A stretch of DNA of 64,000 bases from Glandiceps talaboti (Eukaryota > Hemichordata > Enteropneusta > Spengelidae). Of this stretch, positions 1 through 11,598 are shown piece after piece. The notes below the pieces were generated by a model, which had not been told where the DNA came from, ran no database searches, and saw only the letters and a program-made list of their open reading frames with translations. How positions within the stretch are numbered: the stretch's first letter is position 1; each line of letters opens with the position of its first letter. Both the position numbers and the translations under genes were made by a program. The stretch is taken from NCBI RefSeq assembly GCF_964340395.1, contig NC_135554.1:28511130-28575129 (forward strand). Reading direction: 5' to 3'.

Positions 1-121
1 GGATGGGGTGGAATTGATATCGATCGCGACCGCCTTTCCCAAACACACAGACACAAAAATACTAAGTCAGATATCATCCAAAAACAGTTGATAGCATAGG
101 CTACATTTATCATATTTACAG

Positions 122-2670
122 TTCATCCAGTGATAGAAGTGACTCAATCACCAATGCCAGCATTTGTGAATGATACGCTGAGTTTAACATGTTACACGTA
201 CGGGATTACGGTTTATACACTGACTTGGACAAAGGATGACGTAACGCTGGAAGAAAAGTCAAATGACCAACCTGTACATCTTGAAGGGTAAGAAACACAG
301 AGAATTATAGAAAAAATATGTAATGGTCTGTAATGTATGTATGTATGTATGTATGTATGTATGTATGTATGTATGTATGTATGTATGTATGTATGTATGT
401 ATGTATGTATGTATGTATGTATGTATGTATGTATGTATGTATGTATGTATGTATGTATGTATGTATGTATGTATGTATGTATGTATGTATGTATGTATGT
501 ATGTATGTATGTACGTACGAATGTCAGGTAGGCTGGCATGCAAAACTGTACACACACACACACACACACATACATACATACATACATACATACATACATA
601 CATACATACATACATACATACATACATGTACATACATACATACATACATACATATATACATACAAACATACATACATACATACATACATACATACATACA
701 TACATACATACATACATACATACATACTAATATATTTTGTAGACGATTCAAGCGGCAACAAACATCACCCCATTTATATATATTTGTTTGTTTTTAGGGA
801 CCATTTGGAATATGTTTCGCAGCATGTTTCTGTGACCGACTCTGGTATATATCAGTGTATTACTTCAGACATTGAGGGCGTCATCCACTCTACCAATATC
901 CATGTGCATATCACATGTAAGTCAAATATCCAGCTGTTGTGTTGTGTTGTGTTGTGTTGTGTTGTGTTGTGTTGTGTTGTGTTGTGTTGTGTTGTGTTGT
1001 GTTGTGTTGTGTTGTGTTGTGAGGTATAGCCTATTATCACCACTTCGCCATGAGTTCAATTTATCCTATAGTTTTTAATGTAAAGTCCACAAATATTTCA
1101 AATAAAATATGACTAGGCTTAAATAGCTTAGAGTGTGATTTCGTTCGACACATTTGAATGATACTCGTTACTATTTGACTTCCCGAAGGATACTTACATC
1201 ATTCTCGCAAACCAGATCTGTTAGTTCTTCCTCTACACTTCGAAATAAGTGGGACGGCGCCTTAAGAACGGTGCCGTAAAACAGGCTGTGGTTTGCGACG
1301 ATGACTTACATGTAACCATCACTTCCAATTTACTCAATCAAACTTGGTACTGACATAGTATATCTGATAAACGATGTGGTGACGTAATTTATTATACGTA
1401 TGAAAATGTCCATACCATGATACTGAAATGTCATTAGGCTGCATTCACAAATAATGGGAGGGGGGGGGAATTGAGGGGGGGAGGACTTGAACATTTTTGG
1501 TGGTTTTTTTTTTTGGGGGGGGGGCTAAAAATATTTTTCATATACAATAATGATGAAAACAAATTTTGAGATACCCAATGTCTTTTTGATAACTTAAGTG
1601 TGTGTTGAGTTGCTTATCTCGCCCATTGTTGATCACAACTATTAAACCGACTGTAAAATGAGCACAGGAAGAGACTGCACAATATAGATAGCCCAAAATC
1701 ACTGCAAAATGAGTATGACAATGTCTATGGACAATTTCAAAGCATTGCACTATTTATCATACTCGACATCGGCTGATGGCATGTTGAACAGTCCTGAAGT
1801 GAATTTTAATCTTTTAAATAAACGTTTTGAACTATCTTGAACTACATAAATAAATAGATAAATAAATAACAATGATAAATAAAACTCTTCCAAAAAACAT
1901 GTATATAAAATCCTTTATGATTTCAGGCAGAAAGTACTTGTGACATTTCTTACAATTTATATTTGTAAAATAAATGTAAACTGGTAAATAAAAAATGTAT
2001 AAATATAAATAAATTTTGTAAAAATTAAATAGTTTAATCGTTTAAAAGTTAAATTTGCACCATCCCTTGATTATTTGTTATCCATTTGTACCTGATTGAT
2101 TATTGAAAGTTTTGAGCAAAGGACATCAAGCTCTGCATCTGAAGGCACATTTTGATAAATGTGAAATGAGTATAAATAGCCTGTCAGGCTGTCACTGATA
2201 TTTGGTTGGTGGTGGTGGATCAACAGGTTTGATACTAATACGAATACATAGTTACAAATGAGATTGTTGTTGAGACCCTTCATAGGGCTAATAACCACAC
2301 GGACTAATAGTCTTTGCAAATTAGGCTCATAAAAATGTCTAGAGATGCAGAGCTCACTGTGTAGTACTATTGAGTGAAAATTTCTCCTATCCAAAAAAAT
2401 GCAATATATGAAATTTTAAAATATATAAAAAACAAGGCAATATTTAAAAAAAACCCTCAGCAACATGATTTTGTCTAGTCTCTACAACCATCTACTGCAC
2501 TTCTGTCCATTTTGTCACTCTCAATAGCTTACTCCTTATTCTCGTTCTCCTCCTCATCATAATCACCATCACCATCACTTTCCTCTTTCTCCTTTTCCTG
2601 CTCCTTCACTTCTTCCTCTTCCTCCTCCTCCTCCTCCTCCTCCTCCTCCTCCTCCTCCTCCTCCTCCTCC

Positions 2671-2763
<93 letters not shown>

Positions 2764-5700
2764 CTATTGCTTGAGTCATTTATACCCTTTCCTATTTTGT
2801 GGTCCCTTGCTTTTATTATGGCAAGGAATTGTTCAAACTTGTACAAAGAGACAGTCAGTTACAAAAGAATTGTTGCAAACTGAAACATTATATACAATAA
2901 TGGCCACCATTTTACCTTTTATTTCCAAGGATATGCATCATAGCTACCATGGTGTGTATTTATTTGCTTGGAATACATACAAGACTGTCAGTGTTTGGCT
3001 TAAAGGACAGAGTTGCCCTATTCTAAAAGTTTACATGTATTTTTTTTAATTTTGAATGCAAATTTGCATATGCTGTTTGCAAAAGACTGTACAGTAATCT
3101 AATTGTCTCTAGATCCATTAATTTTCAAAACACTATGCAAAAATAATATTGGAAAGTATTCATGTAAATTTGTTAACAGGGTAGGAGTATGGCTTTAAAA
3201 AATAATTCAGCACTGTTCAGCCAAAAAACATTAGTGAAACTGGAGAACTAAAAACCATGTCAAAATTTGACAGCCTTTTAACAAAAAAAGGGTGCAAAAC
3301 ATGTATATACACAAGTTCCTGTATAAAAAACAACTAACATTAATTACCCTGTGTTCAGCTTCAATATACACTCAAGTAATGTTAAAGTCTGTGCAAATGA
3401 GTAAAATCTGGAGATTCCAAATGTAAACATGTTCATGCAATTACATTAGAGACAATGTATGTATGTATGTATGTATGTATGTATGTATGTATGTATGTAT
3501 GTATGTATGTATGTATGTATGTATGTGTGTACACATGTGTATGTGTGTGGCTATATATATATGTTATAAAAATAAATGTGTGTGAGGGGGCCTTGAAAAT
3601 TTCTGACCATATGGAGGGGGATCTGAATTTTTTGGGGTTATAAAGGGGGGGGGGGATTTGAAAAAAATCTAATTTTGTCATGATTCCTCCAACCCCCTGC
3701 CCATTATTTGTGAATGCAGCCTTACCCTAAAAAACTATGACCGCTAATAAACATGTTTTTCGCTGATTTAGGGGCACAGAAAATTTCGACTTCTCCGAAA
3801 AGTACAATTGTGTACGCAGGGAAAGACGTTATCCTGACTTGTCATATAGAGAACCTTGTAGGACAAGTCACGTGGTATAAAGGCAACGGGGCCCTCCTTA
3901 GATATGACGTAATGAGTAACGACAGTACACCGACTGAGTCTTCATCATTGCGTCACTCATTCGTGGGAGACAAGTCGAGTGGAGTTTTCGATATGGAGGT
4001 ATCAAATGTACAGATAGAAGATGAAGGCATCTATTACTGCGAGGCTGGAGCAAGACAACGTCAAAGTCAAACACAGAGTCAATTAGCCGAGCTGGCAGTA
4101 TTAGGTAAGTGTTATACTTAGGGACCGGTCAGTTTCTCCAGCCTGGGGGTGGGGGTGGGGGTGGATTCTTAAATCAGGCCGATAAAAAGTCACTGACCCC
4201 CCCCCCCCCTATCTGTAAAACCAAAAACAGACTGACCCCCAATCACTTAATTCTAAAACATGATGACCCCCCCCCCCAATATAATAATCACATGACAGGT
4301 ATTTTTTGGTCGTGACTCAGTGTGGTTGACTGTCTTGCACCTACTTTATAAGATCCCGGGTTAGCACTATCATAATTATAATGATTGACTACACAGGGTA
4401 AATATATTTAAAAAAAAAGTTTAATAGCATCTTTGACAGTGAAAGGTAGAATATGAACATCTCTTATGGGGGTCCTAGGAGGTTTTTTACTCTAAAAAGT
4501 CAATTTTGAGACTATTCAGGCCCTTTCAGACAATAATTTCCAAGCTTTACAAGACAGCACCAACATGTAACAAGCAACTACATAGGGTTTAAATATTTTT
4601 GAAATATACTTTCATAGCATCTTGACAGTAACAGGGGAAGAGCTTGGGACTGGGATATGTCCATCTCATGTGGTGGGGGTCCGAGGGGTCTCCCTCTAGA
4701 AGGCCTGGAGGATTTTTACTCTTAAAGCCAATATTTAGGCCATTCAGACCCTTTCAAGCAATAACTTAATCTATGCTTTACAAGACAGCACGTGTCTTAC
4801 AAATCCACCGCCCCCGCCCCCAGGCCGAAGAAACTAACCGGTCCCTTATAGATACCTGACCAAACAATTGACTACATCTTACACTGTGTTGTGTTGTGTT
4901 GTGTTGTGTTGTGTTGTGTTGTGTTGTGTTGTGTTGTGTTGTGTTGTGTGCTGTCACTCTCAGTCACTCACCAACCAACCAACCAACCAACCAACCAAAC
5001 AAACAAACAAACAAACAAACAAACAAACAAACAAACAAACAAACAAACAAACAAACAAACAAACAAACTAGCCCGTGCTTATTGTTTTTCCCTATATTCA
5101 TACCTAAATCATGTAAATTCCAAGTATGAACTCAGCTTTCCATGTACTTTGATCTGTTTTACAGAACCCCCACGTGACCTATTCATCATGGATGTAGACA
5201 TATTGAATAACTGCACATTTGTGGGAGGTAAACCTATAGCCATACGATGTGAAGCTACGGATGGTAATCCTCCTGCTACCATGTCATGGTACGTCAACGG
5301 AGAACGAATCAAAGTCAATGTGGATACCTCCATCGAGGCGAGTAACCGACGAGGGTTATACCACACAAAGGGTAGAATAACTATAACACCAACGTATAAA
5401 GATATCGGTGCCATTTTAACTTGCGAAGCTAATAGTGAGGCTCTTAACTACCACCACCAAGTCAGTGTGAAACTAAATGATGTTACTTGTAAGTATACAT
5501 CGTTCTCCAATATCTCAATTTATCGTTCAACACTCATGTTATAGTTTTGTATAAATGATGCTTTCTGATAATCATGACGACTCGGATATTTTACCCGCGA
5601 TTTTTTTGGGAGATGTAATAATTGTGCATACCTGTCCAGTGTTCAAATACACTGTCGCCTAAATGGACATTTCGTGCAATAAAATCGGAAGTGATTGCAA

Positions 5701-8700
5701 CGCTGATTAAAGGAAAGCCACTCAAGGAAATAAACATATTTTGTTCTGGAGAGTCGGTCATGATTTCACATAATACACATTTCGCTTGGTTGCCAAGAAA
5801 AATCAAATTTAATATCTTTTTCAACGCTACCGTTCTTTCAAAGCTACGCTATTAAATATGAATCTTGGCACATATGAATATTTATTAGATGAACAATGCA
5901 CATTCGTGACTACTAGTTATCTGAATAACATAAGCACTTAAGAGTCATTAATGTTCAAAGTTCATCTAATCCATATTCATATGTGCTAAGTACCCATGAT
6001 GCAATGCTGTGCCACTGAAAGAACAATCGAGGTGAAAAGTTTCGTGTTTTTGGCTATGAAGCGAAATTTATGAGATGTAAAATGATTGTCCAGAACCTAG
6101 AGTTTATGAGAAACTATTTATTTCCTTTAGTGGTGTTCTCCTGTAATGCTACATTCCAATATACATGTACATACCGTTATGCTTTCCTGCTGTAGTACCC
6201 TGCAGTAGCAGTCTCATGTATCTGCCAGACTCTCGGGCTACACTGCAAAGGAAATTTCCTTGCTACCGACCATACCTTGTTGATTTGCTCTTTGTTAATT
6301 ACTGATGATAGAATGATGGAACAGTCACAGAATAATGAAATAACTTTTCTTCCATATCCATGCAGATACACCTGTCGTGTTGGTTTTAGCATCGCCTTCA
6401 AAGGCTAGAGAGGGTGATGACGTCATTGTGACGTGTATGGCAAATGCAAATCCACCCACAATACTGCAATATGATTGGACCATTAATGGTGACATCCAAA
6501 CAGACCATAACAACACCTTGTCATTAGAAAGGGTTAGTACCAAGCTCAACTCAGCTTCAGTGAAATGTCGAGCCTATAACTCACTTGGCTTTGGAGAAGG
6601 TTCAACTCTTTTACAGGTTGCAGCAGGTGAGTAAATACAAAGTGAAAGTTAAAAAATATCGATGGATACTTTCAGAGAAGTGAAGCATTTGTGAGACATT
6701 ATTCCCAATCAGATCATACAATGAAGCCATTTCTAAATTTTGAAATAAAAAACGTGTGTAGAGAGATACTAAAACCATATCTGTTAGAAATATTTCCAAA
6801 GATTGTCCCAGTACCACTGCACAACTTTAGATCCCTTTTCGATAGCCAAGTACTTGATAAACTGAGCAAGACCATAACTAAACGTCTAGCATCCAGAAAC
6901 TGAGTCACGTCTTCTTAAATGATTTTTTTTTTCAGATGAATCCCGGCGTACAAGGATTACATTAATATCAACAATCATTCCTGTTGGACTCCTTCTCATT
7001 CTACTACCGGTAGTAACGTATCGATACAGACGAGAAATTCGTATTTGGAAATTCCGTCTTTGTGGAAATTGTGCATTTATTGACAACGGTAAGATATTCT
7101 AATATGATATTTAATGTTTTACATGTATGTCAATACAGAATGTATGCCTGTTCCAAATTTTGATTATCAAAAGTAAGCTTAAACGGTCGTTTGACAATAT
7201 AATTCATTTTGTGTAAATGTATTAATTTTTACATTTGCCAGCCCGTGAGGGATGCAGCGATCATAGCGTGTGAAAAAGTAGCCAACCTTTTATGTATCTA
7301 TATTTAACTTTATATATTTCATCACATTTTCAATGTAAATATGCATAACATATAAAAGCGTTAGTGGATCTCGGTGATATGGGAAGTTATAATATATCTT
7401 TTCGCACAATATCAAACCCATTACATTACGTCATCTGATATGGTAAGTTATATATCACTTTGGCACACAACGTCACAACGTGTCACGTCATGTGATATGA
7501 TAATTTGTATCATGTTCTCGCACAATATCACAACACGCCACGTCATTACTTCATGTGATATGATAAGCTGTATCACATTGGCGTACATTATCACACGCTT
7601 TACTCGTCACTACGCTGCACCTCACCTCAAACCACTATTCACATTCTACAGTGGTTTGAGACCATACTAACAACATGCCACATCATATATCATCACTTCA
7701 TCTGATACAGTATTGTGTAGGCTGTACAACCACTTTACATGTGATCACGATGCACCCATTGTCGTAAACGAAAGACTCTCTTACGGCACTGTCCAAGAGG
7801 CACCTTGAAGGCGGTAAATGTTCATTGTATATGAGCAGAAACTTCTACCCTGGGTTGTGAAAATGCACTGCATAGCATTAATAAGTCTATGTATCGTAAC
7901 ATTCCATCGTACTACGTAAACCATTGAATTCATTTCATTACCCAGTATCCTTGTATTTACTTTGCAGAAAGCTGGGAATACGATGCATTTGTGTGTTATA
8001 GGTGTGGGACAGAAGCTATGTCACTAGAAGAAGTTTTTGTGATAAACGAGATGGTTCCAAGACTTGAGAATGATCATAGATTTAAATTATGTATTCACAG
8101 TCGAGATTTTCCTCCGGGTGCAGGTATGTAAACTACATTGTAAATACTGTGAATTGTGAGTTTTCTCAGAATTTTGAGCGACGTTTGAAAAAAAGTCAGC
8201 GAATTTACAGATTATCGAATAGAGATCATTAATTCTCAATGTGCAATGTTGATATACGTACATAATTTCACGTTACACTCACTACTTAGAAAACATCGTC
8301 TGACTTAATGTTATTCTTCGTCTCTCTCAAAGCCATTACTGACAACATTTTAGGAGCCATCCAGAGGAGCAGTCGAACTATTCTGATATTGACCAAGGCT
8401 TTCGTAGAAAGTGAATGGTGTCGATTTGAATATGAGAAAGCCCAAGAGGAGATGTTCAAGACGGGGGCAAAGGTCATCCCCATCCTGTTTGAAGACGTCA
8501 CAACTCTTCAAAACTTGGACCCATCTATCAGAAGTTTATTAAACGCTGTACCGTATCTCAAATGGCCAGGAGACAACGCACTTGACCTTGACATCGACAG
8601 ATTTTGGCGATCGTTGATCAACTTGATGCCAAATGAACGGAATGATTGTGATAGCAATGGAATTGTCCTGACGATTGCGAATAGTGGTGACAAAGATTAC

Positions 8701-8709
8701 ATGATTTAA
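122..8709 (+). CDS. Ig-domain TIR receptor (IL-1R-like), 5' end outside window
   Basis: Type I membrane receptor expected to bind a ligand outside and signal through a cytoplasmic TIR domain by recruiting TIR adaptors. Exons I place: 122-287, 798-916, 3772-4104, 5165-5488, 6366-6626, 6936-7088, 7968-8123, 8333-8709. All have AG/GT borders and keep one frame (628 residues visible). Exons 1-2 make one Ig domain (cysteines in LSLTC and DSGIYQC). The next three exons each encode one Ig domain (VILTC/DEGIYYC, IAIRC/AILTC, VIVTC/SVKC). Exon 6 holds a membrane helix (STIIPVGLLLILLPVV) followed by basic residues. Exons 7-8 encode TIR: box 1 YDAFVCY, box 2 RDFPPG, SEWCRFE, and box 3 FW. Introns are phase 1, except phase 2 inside the first Ig. 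Signal peptide and first exon(s) are not in the window. Ig-TIR architecture is that of the IL-1 receptor family; which member, or an invertebrate-only lineage, cannot be decided here. Confidence 0.9.
333..727. repeat. Intronic microsatellite block: (ATGT)n, (AC)n, (ATAC)n
   Basis: The intron between the two halves of the first visible Ig domain is mostly (ATGT)n at 333-515, a short (AC)n around 550-572, and (ATAC)n to 727. The two long arrays are near reverse complements of each other, so the transcript could fold into a long imperfect hairpin. Apparent Met-Tyr-Val-Cys and His-Thr-Tyr-Ile reading frames here are artefacts. Confidence 0.95.
934..1021. repeat. (TGTTG)n pentanucleotide microsatellite
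   Basis: About 17 near-perfect copies of a 5-bp unit begin soon after the donor at 917. The same unit recurs in another intron of this gene at 4884-4947. Confidence 0.95.
2610..2763. repeat. (CCT)n followed by (CAT)n trinucleotide array
   Basis: About 50 bp of CCT units run into about 95 bp of CAT units. On the minus strand they read as runs of Glu then Asp codons, which is why a long acidic reading frame appears. No splice or homology evidence supports coding. It lies inside the 2.3-kb transposon. Confidence 0.9.
3455..3526. repeat. (ATGT)n microsatellite
   Basis: About 18 tetranucleotide units near the right end of the 2.3-kb transposon. Confidence 0.95.
4121..4845. mobile_element. PIF/Harbinger-like MITE, 725 bp, in Ig-TIR intron
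   Basis: Ends are inverted repeats: GGGACCGGTCAGTTTCTCC at 4121 and, inverted, the sequence ending CTAACCGGTCCC at 4845. The inverted repeats extend about 45 bp with mismatches through a GGGGGTGGGGG tract. TTA flanks both ends (4118-4120 and 4846-4848). It contains no coding capacity. It starts only 16 bases after the exon end at 4104, so it sits immediately beside a functional splice donor. Confidence 0.8.
4884..5068. repeat. (TGTTG)n, (CCAA)n and (CAAA)n microsatellites
   Basis: Three simple arrays in series: TGTTG units to about 4947, CCAA units at about 4970-4997, CAAA units to 5068. They end about 95 bp before the acceptor of the exon at 5165. Confidence 0.95.
5874..5990. repeat. Short foldback repeat in intron
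   Basis: The arm CTTGGCACATATGAATAT (5874) is the near reverse complement of ATTCATATGTGCTAAG ending at 5990; a second matched block (TTAGATGAAC and GTTCATCTAA) lies inside. This makes a hairpin of about 117 bp with a 65-bp loop. It may be a small foldback MITE. Confidence 0.55.
7374..7600. repeat. About 60-bp degenerate tandem repeat in intron before the TIR exons
   Basis: The motif TGATATGRTAAGTTRTATCAC recurs near 7374, 7436, 7493 and 7555 with drift, together with the words CACAATATCA and CACGTCAT. It is intronic and non-coding. Confidence 0.6.
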
Positions 8710-8796
8710 TACACTGCTAAAAGTACCGTCATTTCTGCATTGTAAACGTCTAACGAAAGACGAAATATCGGTGATATATTGCATCACAACCTTTAA

Positions 8797-8802
8797 AATA
8801 AA
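8797..8802 (+). promoter_or_regulatory. Polyadenylation signal of the Ig-TIR gene
   Basis: A canonical AATAAA lies 88 bases past the stop codon of the TIR exon, a normal distance for a short 3' UTR. Confidence 0.6.
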
Positions 8803-9290
8803 ACAAGCGACCTATCGGTCAGAATAGCTCCGCTGTTTTTTTTTGTATTTTGGTGACATGTAGAAGTGGTTCAATTCTTCACTATACAGTTTTGTTTTAG
8901 CGATGTAATAAAGTGGTTACTGGTTTCATATGATGTCTCACTATAAAACACATTTTACACAGAAGTTACTTTTATACCATAGTCACCATTTTATAACAAA
9001 AATCTACTGTTATGAAAAATTGCACAAAATCTCTGGAAAAAAATGACTGGGAAATGCACACAAGAAAAAGAAAAAAAAGAGGATTTTGAGGTTGGCTATA
9101 AATAATTCCAGTGTCTTACAGCTTTAACCCTGGAAAATGTTAATGATGAATGAAATAAACTAGGGATCTAAAATAATTTTGAGGCAATTTGAATTTAAAT
9201 TTTCTAACAAATTTACCAAGTCAGCAACATTCAACTTGTACTAGTTGTAGTAGATATATATAGGGAAGAAATGTATTAATCGCCATCTTA

Positions 9291-9769
9291 GTTTCCGTAC
9301 GGCGACAATCCCAAGTACCCGGAAGAGAGTCATTCTCAGCCATACGTTACAGTGGTAACACTCGTTCATGTTCGATTACCATTCATAAAGAAAACACAAC
9401 GAAATGGTTGAAGTGATCTTTTTTTTAATTTCTTTTCATCACAAAAACAAAATCTGTGTGATCAAAAGTGTTGTAAACTAAACCAGAAAGAATTATCGGA
9501 CTGGCTAAACTTCCTGCTGAACTGGAGTAAGGTCCAAGCCTCGATAGTACATGAGGAAATCGTCTCAAACTAGAGATACAACTTTCAAAATATAACTTGA
9601 CATGTCTTCATTTGTTAGAGTTATACAATTCAAGACGGGTTTTCACTCGAAAAAAAGAATTCTGTGAATAATGACACTCTGAACGCAGCGATTTCTTGGA
9701 CGGTGTTACTTGCTTCCTGGTTAGTCCCTCGTGCATCCGGGTACTTGAGATTGTCGCCGTACGGAAACT
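9291..9769. repeat. Inverted-repeat pair of about 34 bp, 480 bp apart
   Basis: The block starting GTTTCCGTACGGCGACAATC at 9291 recurs in inverse orientation ending at 9769, with about one mismatch in 34. No matching target duplication is obvious at the edges. It could be a foldback element or a remnant of one with longer arms. Confidence 0.6.
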
Positions 9770-10222
9770 CACTTGTCGTGCATTACCACATCGGTAATTG
9801 TGATGCTGTAATTTTGCCACCAATATTGATCGTACAAAAACAAAACTCCATAAATGAACCACAAAGTACTTTCCCTTTCAAAATGTGATAATTTTAGAAA
9901 GATTATTATCGTTTTTATTGACGACTGACTCTGTCAAAAATCGTCCCATACACTTCAGTTCAGGCATGCACGACTTCTCACTTGATCGTGAGGTGCGTAT
10001 ACTGGAATGAACCATTCTGTAGAAGGGTGGAGAATTTGGATTTGAAGTTTACAACCCTGTTTCGAACAAATATTTGTCATTTGGGCGCACAATGCGTAGA
10101 ATTAAGACTACAGCACATATTACATTGCTTGTTTGACGTCAATAGTGTCTTTTGAAAAGTTGCAGTTTACCTAAATTCTCGCGGACTGATTTCCAATATG
10201 GCGGCGGTCATAATGCTCATTA

Positions 10223-10535
10223 ACATCTTCATTTTTTTTTAAATTACAAAAAAAATCATCATAAAAAATAGAAAAGAAGACGTGCTGACTTGAAATGAAC
10301 AAATCAAAGTAAGCTACCCCCTGCGCATCAATACACCAGATATCAAAGCAATCTGACATGAAGTACGTGAGGAGATGATGAAAATGTCATTTTATGAAAA
10401 AAAAATCATAAAAAAATTGAAAATGGCACAGATCAACTTGGCATGAACAAATCTGAATAGCCTTCCCCCAGGGAACATGCACACCCAATATCGAAGAATT
10501 CTGACTCACTTTCGGAGAAAATAATGAAAATATAA
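10223..10535. repeat. Diverged tandem duplication, unit about 165 bp
   Basis: Two copies share the ordered words AAAAATCATAAAAAA, TGAACAAATC, an ATAGCCTTCCCCC-like block, and ATATCAAAG or ATATCGAAG followed by TCTGAC. Divergence is substantial, so the duplication is old. Confidence 0.55.
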
Positions 10536-11469
10536 AAGTTTGACGGACACCTATGATTCACTCTACTCTCTATACTCTATACAACCTATACCTAAAGCTA
10601 CGCTTTCAGCTTTCGCTGACAGCGGAGCTAATAATAGTCAACGTCTAAGAATCAGAGGCAACAGAACTGTTTAATAGCAAGTTAGTCCCATCGATCACAG
10701 TGTTCTGTTGAATTCAATATACATAAGCATCGTAGTATGTATGGATTATTGGTATCTTTCGATATTGTCATCGTGCGAACTACGGACATTTTTAAAAAAA
10801 AAATTCTATTTCAAAATGGATATTGTTTGAATTGTGTGTGGGAAAAACAGTGATGGTTGAGTTGAGTTCATGGCTAATTTGTAAATGGTATACAGATTTT
10901 GATAAACGAAATAAAATATGGAGCCAAGAAATGATTTTTTGAAATGATATTTCGATTTGTCTACAAGTGATAGTTTAGATTAGTTTCCGATTCATTACTA
11001 GTGAGGTAGATACAGAAGACATTCCTTTATAACCCTCTGTCCAAAGTAAAATGGAAGTGGAAAATCTTAGCTCCATCCCGGTAAATATAATCTGTAATAT
11101 AACCTCGATAACTAATAGCAACAACAGAAATCATGTCGTCACCTTTTAAAATTTCAATATTTCCATGACGAAATTGTTTTTAAAAAAAATTATTGCAGCA
11201 TGTGAAGTAATAAAGCTAGGCGCTTCACCTTCAAACTCTTGCTCAAACAATAGCACGACGTCGAGACGTGTGAGGTTCCCAACTTTGTCTACTTCTCATG
11301 ACCCTAACACCAGTGTACAGCAATCCTCTTGCAAGCCAGGTTTACCAATTCTCATAACCAAGATAAAATCAGCCTCAACTTTGTTTCTCTTTAATATTTG
11401 GAAACTTTTAAATAGTTTTGTTAAATTGCTCATTCGACAAAATTATTAAAGTAGTCCATAGTTTGTATA

Positions 11470-11510
11470 TAACAACTGATCTGAAGTTTCAGTGGTGCTA
11501 TAGGTATGGC

Positions 11511-11598
<88 letters not shown>

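Larger units (their letters stand above)
1437..3721. mobile_element. PIF/Harbinger-like DNA transposon, 2.3 kb, in Ig-TIR intron
   Basis: The left end GGCTGCATTCACAAATAATG (1437) is matched by its exact reverse complement ending at 3721. Both ends are flanked by TTA (1434-1436 and 3722-3724). A 3-bp TTA/TAA target duplication is the hallmark of PIF/Harbinger elements. Both subterminal regions are G-rich (runs of G near 1460-1520 and 3585-3655). Inside are a (CCT)n/(CAT)n array, an (ATGT)n array and AT-rich DNA. I recognise no transposase, so it is probably non-autonomous or degenerate. Confidence 0.75.

Noticed and set aside
213-797. Several overlapping frames rich in Met-Tyr-Val-Cys or His-Thr-Tyr-Ile
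   Set aside because: They are translations of (ATGT)n and (ATAC)n arrays in an intron; the same occurs near 3455, 12400, 31600, 32700, 41550 and 47100.
2529-2846. 105-residue minus-strand frame of Asp and Glu runs
   Set aside because: Produced by (CAT)n and (CCT)n arrays inside a transposon, with no homology or splice support.
4868-5129. Frames rich in Leu-Cys-Cys-Val and Asn-Lys-Gln-Thr upstream of an Ig exon
   Set aside because: They come from TGTTG and CAAA arrays; the real exon starts at the acceptor before 5165.
5109-5414. Minus-strand frame opposite the third Ig exon
   Set aside because: Shadow of the plus-strand coding exon, which has splice sites and Ig cysteines.
11165-11449. 94-residue plus-strand frame, and leucine-rich words on the opposite strand
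   Set aside because: No family recognised on either strand, no splice context, and it lies in a repeat-rich spacer.
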